Shown piece by piece: positions 1 to 6,566 of a stretch of 6,566 nucleotides of DNA. The DNA is from Bryobacteraceae bacterium (GTDB lineage Bacteria > Acidobacteriota > Terriglobia > Bryobacterales > Bryobacteraceae). The stretch is from assembly GCA_030039005.1 (NCBI GenBank), contig JASHQT010000413.1, positions 1-6,566 on the forward strand, written 5' to 3'. The notes beneath the pieces were generated by a model that was given only the letters and a program-made list of their open reading frames with translations, was not told where the DNA came from and ran no database searches. Each line of letters begins with the position of its first letter. Within the stretch, counting starts at the first letter, position 1. A program made the translations under genes and the position numbers.

Positions 1-1
1 C

Positions 2-1267
2 TTCTATCTCGATTCTCTGCTCGGTCTGGCGCCCATTCGAACCCATGTCGCCGACGCCGCGGTGCGCGCCGAGCATCGCCGCCTGCTCGCGCGATGGTCC
101 GGAGCCAGCTTCGACGCGCAGCGCACGGCGGTCGCGCTGAACGCCCTGCAAATGACCGTCGGGTTCGGATTGGCCGCGCTGTTAGTGGTAGTTCACGTGG
201 GGCATCATCCCGATTCCGCGGCCGTGCTCTTGCTGGCCTATTGGGGTCTGAACATCCCGGCCATCGGCAATGACGTGGCCGCCATGGCCTGCCAATATCC
301 GCTCCATCGCAACATTGCTCTGCGCGTCATGGAGCCGCTCAGCGCGATCGAAGAAGAACGGGAACCCCACGAGCTAGGGGCTCTCCCCCTCTGGCAGCGC
401 CCCCTCGGTCAATACGGAGGCGCACATATTTCGATGCGCGGCGTCACCGTGCAGGCCGGCGGCCGCTCTTTGTTGCGCGACGTCTCGCTCCAGATTGCTC
501 CGGCCAGTCACGTCGCGATCGTAGGCCGGTCGGGCGCCGGAAAAACAACTCTGGCTGGCCTTTTGTTAGGCTGGCGCCAACCTTCGAGCGGAACGCTGCT
601 GGTGGACGGCGCCGAGCTCATGGGCGTGAAGCTGGAGAACCTGCGCCGGCAGACCGCCTGGATCGACCCGACGGTACAGATCTGGAATCGCTCCCTCTTG
701 GACAACCTGCGCTTCGGCCTGGCCGGCGCCGCGGCTATGCCGGTGGCCGACATCCTGGAGCGGGTGGATTTCTCTTCCATGCTGGAGAAGCTTCCGGACG
801 GTTTGCAGACCGTCCTCGGCGAGGGAGGCGCTTTAGTTTCGGGCGGCGAGGGACAGCGCGTGCGCGCCGGCCGCGCCATCGCACGCTCCGGAGTGCGCCT
901 GGCGGTTTTAGATGAACCGTTCCGCGGTCTGGACGCGGCCACGCGCCGCGCGCTGTTGCGCGTCGTGCGCCAGGTTTGGCGAGACGCCACGCTCGTCTGG
1001 ATCACTCACGATGTAGCTGAGGCGCAGAACATGGATCGCGTGCTGGTGATGGAAGACGGCGCGATCGTCGAGGACGGCAAGCCGGCGGAGCTGCTGAAGC
1101 AGCCCGGTTCTCGCTATCGCGCGATGCTGGACGAAGAGGCCGAGCTGAAGCGGCGTTGGTTCCGCGGCGCGGAGTGGCGGCGTCTGCTGATGGAAGATGG
1201 ATCATTGCAAGAAACCGGGGTCGTGTCGCGCGCGGCTGCGGCGGGAGAACAGGAGCGCATCGCGTGA
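2..1267 (+). CDS. ABC exporter subunit, permease-ATPase fusion (5' end missing)
   Basis: This is the C-terminal 421 residues of an inner-membrane ABC exporter half-transporter. The frame is open from base 2. The GTG at 62 is not taken as the start because the residues before it (LLGLAPIRTH...) already read as the cytoplasmic part of an ABC membrane domain. Two hydrophobic stretches remain, at about residues 49-66 and 72-90 of the visible part. The ATPase domain follows, with Walker A GRSGAGKT (175-182), signature VSGGEGQR (279-286), Walker B LAVLDE with the catalytic Glu (300-305), D-loop GLD (309-311) and H-loop His336. The Q-loop position reads IDPTVQ, with Pro223 where Gln is expected. About 85 residues follow the H-loop, ending in a charged tail. 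The stop codon overlaps the start of the next ABC gene, so the two probably form a heterodimer. The substrate is unknown; export of a peptide or small molecule is inferred from the architecture. Confidence 0.9.
   Translation, partial: FYLDSLLGLAPIRTHVADAAVRAEHRRLLARWSGASFDAQRTAVALNALQMTVGFGLAALLVVVHVGHHPDSAAVLLLAYWGLNIPAIGNDVAAMACQYPLHRNIALRVMEPLSAIEEEREPHELGALPLWQRPLGQYGGAHISMRGVTVQAGGRSLLRDVSLQIAPASHVAIVGRSGAGKTTLAGLLLGWRQPSSGTLLVDGAELMGVKLENLRRQTAWIDPTVQIWNRSLLDNLRFGLAGAAAMPVADILERVDFSSMLEKLPDGLQTVLGEGGALVSGGEGQRVRAGRAIARSGVRLAVLDEPFRGLDAATRRALLRVVRQVWRDATLVWITHDVAEAQNMDRVLVMEDGAIVEDGKPAELLKQPGSRYRAMLDEEAELKRRWFRGAEWRRLLMEDGSLQETGVVSRAAAAGEQERIA
1251..1255 (+). promoter_or_regulatory. Ribosome binding site of the second ABC gene
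   Basis: AGGAG lies inside the end of the first ABC gene, 11 bases before ATG 1267 and 8 bases before an in-frame GTG at 1264. The GTG would give a classic GTGA overlap and better spacing, so the real start may be 1264, adding one residue. Either choice implies translational coupling with the upstream gene. Confidence 0.6.
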
Positions 1268-3408
1268 TGGATCTCGCACGTTGCTCCTGGCCCATGGCGC
1301 GCGCCGGGGAAGCGATCGAGCAGCTCGCCGCCCGCTCCGGCTTGCACCACGCCCGTCCGGATCTGCCCGATGCGCCCGCGTTGCTGCTGGCCCAGGATGG
1401 CGAACCCGCAAAAACGCGCGAAGCGACGAAGACTTGGATTCGCACGCTGGCCGCCTGCTTGGAAGTCGGCGTCGAACCGGAGCTCGCTTCTTACGGCAAT
1501 TTACGGATGTTGCTCGCTTCCGGCCCCGCGCTCGTCGAGATTCGCATCGAGGGCGAATGGCGGCTGCTCGCCGTTACCGGCTGTTCTCGCCGCACCGGCC
1601 GCATCCATTGCATCTCGCCGGAACTGAAGCCGGTCTGTCTCGAACTGCGCGCATTGCGCAGCGCACTCGCCGGTCCCCTGGAACGGCATCTCGAACCGGC
1701 ACTGGCGCACGTGGTCCAAGGCGCCGGTGTCCAGGGACGGGCACGCGCGCGCGTCTTCGAAGCCATGCTCGCGGAGCGATTATCCAGTGTTCCCGTGGCC
1801 CAAGTATGGCGCTTGAGCATGCCGCCTTCCTCCGGCTTGCTCCGCGAATTGCGGCGGGCGGGCGTCGCCGGGCAACTCGCCTTGTTCATCGGCGCGAACG
1901 CCGTCGAGTACGGGCTGTGGATCGTGGTGTGGGTTTTGGCTGGCCGTTGGGCACTGGCAGGGCGATTCGATATGGGCTGGCTGCTGGCCTGGGGACTGGT
2001 CTTGCTCACCATCGCACCGGTTCACGCCATCGCGGCCTGGAACCAGGCCAAGCTCGCGATCCACAGCAGTTGCGTGATGATGCGCGCCCTGCTCGAAGGA
2101 TCGTTTCGGCTGGATCCGGAAGAGGCGCGCGGCGAAGGCGCGGGGCAACTGCTGGGCCGCGTGTTGGACACCGAAGCCCTGCACACGCTCGCGCTGACCG
2201 GAGGATTGACCGGCGTCGTGGCCGTATTGCAGTTGGTGGCCGCGGCGGCGTTGCTGGTCCTGGGAGCGCAGGCGCCCGGAATCGCCTGGCTGTTGGGCGC
2301 GTGGATCGTGCTCACGCTCGGGCTGGGATGGACCTACTACCGCCGCCGCAGAGCCTGGACCGCGGCGCGTGTCAATCTTACCAGCGACACCACCGAGCGC
2401 ATGGCAGGCCACCGCACCCGCGTCACGCAACAGCCCCCGGAGAAATGGCACTCGGGCGAAGATGAAGCGCTGGCCGGATATGTGGAGCAATCGCGCGGGA
2501 TGGATCGCCTGGCCGTGGTGTTCGCAGGCTTCTTGCCGCGCGCGTGGCTGATAGTGGGCGTCGCCGCGATGGCCCATGGCTTTATCGCCCGAACGCTCAG
2601 CGCCCCGATGATTGCCGCGCAGCTCGGAGCGATACTCCTCGCGCACAATTCGCTCAAAGCTCTGAGCGCCGCGCTGGCCAGTCTCTCCGGCGCGGCCATT
2701 GCGCTGGAGCGCGTGCGCCATCTTCTCGCCGCGTCGCGCCGCGTGGAGCCGCCCGGCGATCCGGCCATCGCGGTTGCGGTGGCGCATTCCCCCGGCCGGC
2801 CGGTGATGGCCATGCGCGACGTTTCCTATCGCTATGCCGGACGGGCGTCGAACGCCGTGGAGCGCGCCACCCTATCGATCGGCGAACGGGACTGCGTGCT
2901 GCTCCAGGGCGCATCCGGCAGCGGCAAATCCACGTGGGCGGCGCTCGCCAGCGGATTCCGCGTGCCCCAAGGCGGGCTGCTGTTTCTGCGCGGCATCGAT
3001 CGCAAGACCATCGGTGGCCGCGAGTGGCGCAGGCGTGTGGCGTCGGCGCCGCAGTTCCACGAGAACCACACGCTCGCCGGAAGCCTGGCTTTCAATCTTC
3101 TGATGGGTCGCGATTGGCCGCCGGACCCCGAGGATCTGCGGGAAGCCGAGGAAGTCTGCCGCGAGCTGGGCCTGGGCCCGCTGATCGATTCCATGCCCGC
3201 CGGGCTGATGCAGAACGTAGGCGAAACCGGCTGGCAGTTATCCAATGGCGAAAAGAGCCGCGTCTATTTGGCGCGTGCTCTGCTGCAACGGGCCAATTTG
3301 GTGGTGCTGGACGAAACGTTCGGCGCGCTCGATGCCCAGACCGCGCAAGGCGCCTTGGATTGTGTGCTGCACCGCGCACCTGCGCTCATCTGCATCGCGC
3401 ATGTGTGA
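1267..3408 (+). CDS. ABC exporter subunit with N-terminal accessory domain, permease and ATPase
   Basis: This 713-residue inner-membrane ABC transporter is the partner of the upstream ABC gene. Residues 1-190 are soluble; 85-135 (LASGPALVEIRIEGEWRLL and following) resemble the late part of a C39-peptidase-like domain, without a recognisable catalytic Cys or His. Six membrane segments lie near 203-226, 236-256, 309-333, 337-358, 414-440 and 446-472. The loop after the fourth contains TERMAGHRTR and WHSGEDEAL (376-402). The ATPase domain has Walker A GASGSGKS (548-555), Q-loop Gln596 in APQFHENH, a variant signature LSNGEKSR (658-665), Walker B VVLDE (679-683), D-loop ALD (687-689) and H-loop His712. 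The protein ends one residue after that His, so the usual C-terminal strand and helix of an ATPase domain are absent. I believe relatives also end in an IAHP-like tail, but this is from memory. The upstream ATG at 1156 lies deep inside the previous gene and was rejected. Cargo unknown. Confidence 0.92.
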   Translation: MDLARCSWPMARAGEAIEQLAARSGLHHARPDLPDAPALLLAQDGEPAKTREATKTWIRTLAACLEVGVEPELASYGNLRMLLASGPALVEIRIEGEWRLLAVTGCSRRTGRIHCISPELKPVCLELRALRSALAGPLERHLEPALAHVVQGAGVQGRARARVFEAMLAERLSSVPVAQVWRLSMPPSSGLLRELRRAGVAGQLALFIGANAVEYGLWIVVWVLAGRWALAGRFDMGWLLAWGLVLLTIAPVHAIAAWNQAKLAIHSSCVMMRALLEGSFRLDPEEARGEGAGQLLGRVLDTEALHTLALTGGLTGVVAVLQLVAAAALLVLGAQAPGIAWLLGAWIVLTLGLGWTYYRRRRAWTAARVNLTSDTTERMAGHRTRVTQQPPEKWHSGEDEALAGYVEQSRGMDRLAVVFAGFLPRAWLIVGVAAMAHGFIARTLSAPMIAAQLGAILLAHNSLKALSAALASLSGAAIALERVRHLLAASRRVEPPGDPAIAVAVAHSPGRPVMAMRDVSYRYAGRASNAVERATLSIGERDCVLLQGASGSGKSTWAALASGFRVPQGGLLFLRGIDRKTIGGREWRRRVASAPQFHENHTLAGSLAFNLLMGRDWPPDPEDLREAEEVCRELGLGPLIDSMPAGLMQNVGETGWQLSNGEKSRVYLARALLQRANLVVLDETFGALDAQTAQGALDCVLHRAPALICIAHV

Positions 3409-3412
3409 GCGC
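3382..3412. terminator. Small inverted repeat at the convergent gene junction
   Basis: GCGCTCA (3382-3388) and TGAGCGC (3406-3412) are perfect 7-base complements around a 17-base loop, in which TGC/GCA (3391-3393 and 3399-3401) can add a short inner stem. It covers the last codons of the second ABC gene and part of the 9-base gap before the ankyrin gene's stop. There is no T-tract on either side, so it is a poor intrinsic terminator. It is listed because it is the only hairpin seen where two converging transcripts must end. A chance repeat in GC-rich coding sequence is a real alternative. Confidence 0.22.
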
Positions 3413-3417
3413 TTCGT

Positions 3418-5127
3418 CTATCGGCAGCCGTTCTCGCCTTCGGTCAGGCAAATCGATGACGTGGGAGGCGGGGGAATGGGGAGGCCCTGCTCTTTCATGA
3501 GCTTGGTCAGCAAGGCCGCGGCCTCGGGATGCGCGATTGCCGACTGCACGCCCACGCGTACCAGCCCGCGCGCCCAATCCAGCGGAATCCAGGTCTTGCC
3601 CAGCAGCGCGCCGTTCACGCTGTCGCGGCTGCCGCCGTCATGCGCGTCCAGCTTCGCGCCGTGATCCACCAGCAGTTGAATCACGTCCAGCCGGCCCTTG
3701 TGCGCAGCGCCATGCAACGCCGTGCGGCCTTCGTCGTCGGCGACGTTCGGATCGATCCCGAGCGCCAGGCACATCTTTACCGCTTCGGTGGTCTCCTCGG
3801 GCGACCATTCGAACGTCACGCCTTCCACCCAGCCTATCCCTGAAGCCACGGCGAGCGGCGTCACGTCATGCGCGGTGAAAATTTTCGGATTCGCCCCGTG
3901 CGCGAGCAGCAGCTTCATCAATTCCACGTCGCCCGATTGCGCCGCGCGCAGGAAGGGCGTCGCGCCGTCCTCGAACAGCCACTGCATGGTGAAATTGGTG
4001 CGCGTCTCGGTGGAATCGCCTTTGCATTCTTCCGCCGTCGACTCAGTGCCGCAGACGCGCTGGTTCACGTCCGCGCCTTTAGCGATCAGCAGCTTGATGA
4101 AATCCAGGTGATCCATGTCGGGATCGCGCACCGGGTAATCGCCGCCTTCGATGTTGCGGTTGTCGGTGGCGATATACAGCGGATTCCAGCCGCCTTTATT
4201 CGGCGTGTTGGGATTCGCGCCGTGATCGAGCAGAAATGCACCGAGCCGGTAATGCCGGTTCTGCGTGGCCACCAGCAGCGGAGTCCAGCCGTAGAAGGTC
4301 CGCTCGTTGACGTCGGCGCCGGCCGCCACCAGGATCTTCGCGCACTCGATGCAATTTTCGCGCGCGGAGTACGCGAGCGCAGTCAGCCCGCCGCCATCTT
4401 TGGGAGCCGGACGCCGGAAAAATGCCGCCACTTCATCCTCGCCATTGGGCTGCTTTGGCGGCGGTGTGCCATCGTTGCCGGGCCCACGTTTCCCGAACAC
4501 TCCGAAAGAACTATGCAGGCGTTGCTTTACGGTATTCGCCAGATTATTGCGCGAGTTGCGCGTATCGACGCCGGTTTGCGCGGCGACGTCCGCGCCATGC
4601 TCCACCAGCAGCTTTACTGCTTCCGGATGCGATTGCTCGGTGGCCCACATTAGAGCCGTAGTCCCGCGCAGCTTGTCCTTCGCGTTCACGTCGGCGTGAT
4701 GATTGAGCAGCACGCGGATCGCGTCCAGATTGCCGCTGCGTGCGGCCAGCATCAGCGGCGTTTCGCCCTCCGGCCCCAGTTGATCGACGTCCGCTCCCGC
4801 TTGGAGCAGCTTCTCGAGCATCGGCGCGCTGCCGTGCAGCGCCGCCAAGTACATCGGCGTGGCGCCCTCGCGATTGGCCAGCTTGACGCTCGCGCCTGCG
4901 GCGATCAGCGCGTCCGCCATCTCCAGGTCGTCGCGATAGACGGCCCATTGAAGCGCGGTCGCGCCGTCGGCCTGCGGGGCGTTGACGTCGGCCTTCGAGC
5001 GTAATAGCGACTGGAGCGCCGCGCTATCGCCAGTCATCGCCGCATCGGCCACCGGGCTCGTGCTTGCGAACGCGCACACACACCCACCCAGCAGTACCGC
5101 GCAAACCGCGATAGTCGGCGCCCTCAT
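3418..5127 (-). CDS. Secreted ankyrin-repeat protein
   Basis: This 569-residue protein is built almost wholly of ankyrin repeats, which normally bind other proteins; no enzymatic domain is visible. The N-terminus has a short signal sequence: a hydrophobic stretch (5-15), a possible signal peptidase I site after AFA (19-21), and LGGC (13-16) that could instead be a lipobox making it a lipoprotein. About eleven repeats can be read near 25-51, 54-86, 87-119, 120-150, 154-184, 247-278, 279-311, 313-357, 388-418, 421-461 and 467-498, with repeated G-TPL--A and LL--GADVN patterns. Two insertions break the array: a Pro/Gly/Lys-rich linker (185-246) and an acidic Cys-containing loop (358-387). The tail (499-569) is Pro-rich and ends with a Cys pair (560, 568). 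The start at 5127 was chosen because it gives the signal peptide and follows the DUF1552 stop by 8 bases; longer in-frame starts run inside that gene. No Shine-Dalgarno sequence is seen, so translation is probably coupled to the upstream gene. Confidence 0.92.
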   Translation of the reverse strand: MRAPTIAVCAVLLGGCVCAFASTSPVADAAMTGDSAALQSLLRSKADVNAPQADGATALQWAVYRDDLEMADALIAAGASVKLANREGATPMYLAALHGSAPMLEKLLQAGADVDQLGPEGETPLMLAARSGNLDAIRVLLNHHADVNAKDKLRGTTALMWATEQSHPEAVKLLVEHGADVAAQTGVDTRNSRNNLANTVKQRLHSSFGVFGKRGPGNDGTPPPKQPNGEDEVAAFFRRPAPKDGGGLTALAYSARENCIECAKILVAAGADVNERTFYGWTPLLVATQNRHYRLGAFLLDHGANPNTPNKGGWNPLYIATDNRNIEGGDYPVRDPDMDHLDFIKLLIAKGADVNQRVCGTESTAEECKGDSTETRTNFTMQWLFEDGATPFLRAAQSGDVELMKLLLAHGANPKIFTAHDVTPLAVASGIGWVEGVTFEWSPEETTEAVKMCLALGIDPNVADDEGRTALHGAAHKGRLDVIQLLVDHGAKLDAHDGGSRDSVNGALLGKTWIPLDWARGLVRVGVQSAIAHPEAAALLTKLMKEQGLPIPPPPTSSICLTEGENGCR

Positions 5128-5135
5128 ATGGCTGT

Positions 5136-6518
5136 TTAAACTAAACCAGGCAACCGGCCCGTGCTGTCGCCGATCTGGTCTTCGTGTACGCCGTACAGAT
5201 CCAGGATGCTCGCCAGCATGTTGCCGGTGGGCACGGTCCGCGATGCGAAGTGCAAATGGCGATTGCCTTGAAGCTTGCCACCGGCTCCGCCGATCAACAC
5301 GTGCGGTACGTCGTAGTGCAGGTGCTGGTTCGAATCGCCCATGTTGCTCCCGAAGAGGATGAGCGAATGATCCAGCAGCGTGCCGTCGCCGTCCGGCGTG
5401 CTCTTCAGCTTGTCGACGAAGTACGCCAGGCACTTGTAGTGATATTGGTTCAGCTTCGCGTAGCGCGCGATGGTGTCGGGATTTTCCGCGTGATGGGAGA
5501 TCCCGTGGAAACCGTCGTGCACGCCGCTTTCCGGATACGAGCGCGAGGTCAGATCGCGCGCGTACAGCATCGTGGAAACGCGCGTGATGTCGGCCTGAAA
5601 CGCCAGCCGTTCCAAATCGAAATGCAGCTTCACGTGTTCGTCGAATGATTCGGGGATGCCCGGCGGAATCACGATCCCCTCGGTGGACACGTTGCCGGCG
5701 GATTTTTTAGCGATGGCCAGCCGCCGCTCCAGTTCCCGGATATCGCTTTCGTATTCATCCAGCTTCTGCTTGTCGGTCGCGTCCAACCCCACCTTGAAGC
5801 TGGCCAGCTTGGCCGACACCGAGTCCAGAATGCTGCGATCCTGGTCGCGCCGCGCCGCGCGCTCGGCCGGACTGCCGCCCGCCCCGAACAGGCGCTCGAA
5901 CGCCACTTGCGGATCCAGTTCCATCGGCAGCGGGGACGTTGGCGTGGACCAGGAAATCGTGTTCGAGTACGTGCAGCTATAGCCTTCGCCGCAGTTGGAC
6001 GAATTCGCGCCCGGATCTTCCAGCGCCAGTTGCAGCGAGGGCAGCAGCGAATCCTGCCCGATGTGCTGCGCGATGATCTGATCGATGGTCGTACCGTCGC
6101 GGATGTCGGCGCCGGTGGTCTTCTTGGGTTTGTCGGCGCACAGAAACGCGGCCGCTACCCAGTGGTCCGCCCCGGTTTGTCCGGGAGGCGGCTCAGCCGA
6201 TTTCGACCACATGCCGCTCAGAATCGTGACGCGGTCACGGTACGGCTCCAGCGGCTCGAAAATCATCGAGTACTTGAAATCCTTGTCGCCGGGCGCGCGC
6301 TTGGGTTCGCCCGGACCGCCGGCTTCCGGCACCCACCATCCGGGCGCCGCGCCGTGCGGGATGAAAATACCGGTAAAACGGGTCTTCGGATTCGCGGCGG
6401 TCTTGCGCGTCAAGGTCTGCGCCGGAATCATCGAATCGAGCAGCGGTAAGGACAATGCGACCCCGGCCCCGCGAAGCAAGGTGCGCCGGGAAATATGCTT
6501 CTTAGTAATGAAATTCAT
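5136..6518 (-). CDS. DUF1552 family protein, Tat-exported
   Basis: This 460-residue protein matches the DUF1552 family, whose function is unknown and which is common in Acidobacteriota, Planctomycetota, Verrucomicrobiota and myxobacteria. The N-terminus is a twin-arginine signal: SRRTLLRG (10-17) then a hydrophobic stretch ending near IPA (31-33), so the protein is likely exported folded. Family-like segments include FTGIFIPHGAAPGWW (48-62), VTILSGM (97-103), GADHW (116-120), the DG-TIDQIIA stretch (141-150), a Cys pair (176, 182), a charged helical region (225-272), a His-rich stretch with H334, H338, H342 and H343, and SNMGDSNQHLHYDVPHVLIG (391-410). The last resembles metal-site regions of alkaline-phosphatase/sulfatase-like folds, but a metal site is only inferred. 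The start at 6518 was preferred over an in-frame ATG at 6548 because a good ribosome site precedes it and the signal peptide then begins properly. It is first of the two minus-strand genes seen; a DUF1592-type cytochrome gene often precedes this family and may lie beyond the window. Confidence 0.94.
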   Translation of the reverse strand: MNFITKKHISRRTLLRGAGVALSLPLLDSMIPAQTLTRKTAANPKTRFTGIFIPHGAAPGWWVPEAGGPGEPKRAPGDKDFKYSMIFEPLEPYRDRVTILSGMWSKSAEPPPGQTGADHWVAAAFLCADKPKKTTGADIRDGTTIDQIIAQHIGQDSLLPSLQLALEDPGANSSNCGEGYSCTYSNTISWSTPTSPLPMELDPQVAFERLFGAGGSPAERAARRDQDRSILDSVSAKLASFKVGLDATDKQKLDEYESDIRELERRLAIAKKSAGNVSTEGIVIPPGIPESFDEHVKLHFDLERLAFQADITRVSTMLYARDLTSRSYPESGVHDGFHGISHHAENPDTIARYAKLNQYHYKCLAYFVDKLKSTPDGDGTLLDHSLILFGSNMGDSNQHLHYDVPHVLIGGAGGKLQGNRHLHFASRTVPTGNMLASILDLYGVHEDQIGDSTGRLPGLV

Positions 6519-6523
6519 TGCAT

Positions 6524-6530
6524 CCCTTCT
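6524..6530 (-). promoter_or_regulatory. Ribosome binding site of the DUF1552 gene
   Basis: On the minus strand AGAAGGG lies 5 bases before the ATG at 6518. This fixes that start over the in-frame ATG at 6548, which has no comparable site visible. No convincing promoter is seen in the remaining 36 bases to the window edge, so the gene may be transcribed from further upstream. Confidence 0.65.
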
Positions 6531-6566
6531 AATATTCCCACTACCCAACGGCCGCGCCCGTTTCCG

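Noticed and set aside
1780..2787. Long minus-strand reading frame (335 codons) inside the second ABC gene
   Set aside because: The frame lies antisense to clear ABC permease sequence, has Arg/Gln/His-rich low-information composition and no recognisable domain; it is an expected shadow in GC-rich DNA.
2544..3500. Plus-strand frame (318 codons) overlapping the ABC ATPase domain and crossing the convergent junction
   Set aside because: The Arg/Ala-rich composition is that of an out-of-frame reading of the ABC gene. It was considered as a frameshifted C-terminus for the ABC protein, but the residues after position 3408 in this frame do not resemble the end of an ATPase domain.
3868..4653. Plus-strand frame (261 codons) opposite the ankyrin gene
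   Set aside because: It is antisense to well-formed ankyrin repeats, and its repeated pattern is a mirror of those repeats.
5134..5141. Palindrome GTTTAAAC at the DUF1552 stop codon
   Set aside because: Eight bases within a stop-codon context are likely chance; there is no second copy or spacing that suggests an operator.
5128..5433. N-terminal extension of the ankyrin protein by 102 codons
   Set aside because: The extension would overlap the end of the DUF1552 gene, gives Arg-rich sequence and would bury the signal peptide; the start at 5127 is better.
6519..6566. Possible end of an upstream gene overlapping the DUF1552 start
   Set aside because: On the minus strand one frame stays open for 16 codons and stops in an ATGA overlap with the DUF1552 start, and another stops at a TAG about 20 bases earlier. 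The stretch is too short to tell which, if any, is coding.
1..6566. CRISPR arrays, tRNA or rRNA genes, insertion sequences, attachment sites
   Set aside because: No regularly spaced direct repeats, cloverleaf-like sequence, transposase reading frame or terminal inverted repeats were seen; the only repeats are protein-level ankyrin repeats.

Overview
The window is high-GC and densely coding. It holds two gene pairs that converge on a 9-base gap near position 3410. No gene-free stretch is longer than about 50 bases. Gene content suggests an acidobacterium of the Solibacter/Bryobacter kind: a Tat-exported DUF1552 protein followed by a secreted ankyrin-repeat protein, next to a long two-gene ABC exporter. 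This placement is inferred from gene content only; Planctomycetota, Verrucomicrobiota and myxobacteria also carry DUF1552 genes.

Plus strand, 2-3408: two ABC exporter genes overlap by the end of one and the start of the next. The first is cut by the window edge and shows only the last part of its membrane domain plus a full ATPase domain. The second is complete: an N-terminal soluble domain of about 190 residues, six predicted membrane helices and an ATPase domain that stops right after the H-loop histidine. The deviations in the two ATPase domains (no Q-loop glutamine in the first, an LSNGE signature in the second) fall in the same composite ATP site. This predicts a heterodimeric exporter with one consensus and one degenerate site. 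The layout resembles peptide or bacteriocin-type exporters, but no cargo gene is visible.

Minus strand, 6518-3418: a DUF1552 protein with a twin-arginine signal peptide is followed after 8 bases by an ankyrin-repeat protein with a signal peptide. They look like one operon whose products act outside the cytoplasm. In related genomes DUF1552 genes usually follow a large DUF1592-type cytochrome-like gene, which would lie just beyond the right edge here.

The two modules show no functional link. Nothing in the window is clearly a new system. The points most worth checking are the very short C-terminus of the second ABC protein, the asymmetric ATP sites, its protease-like but apparently inactive N-terminal domain, and the cysteine-bearing loops in the exported ankyrin protein.
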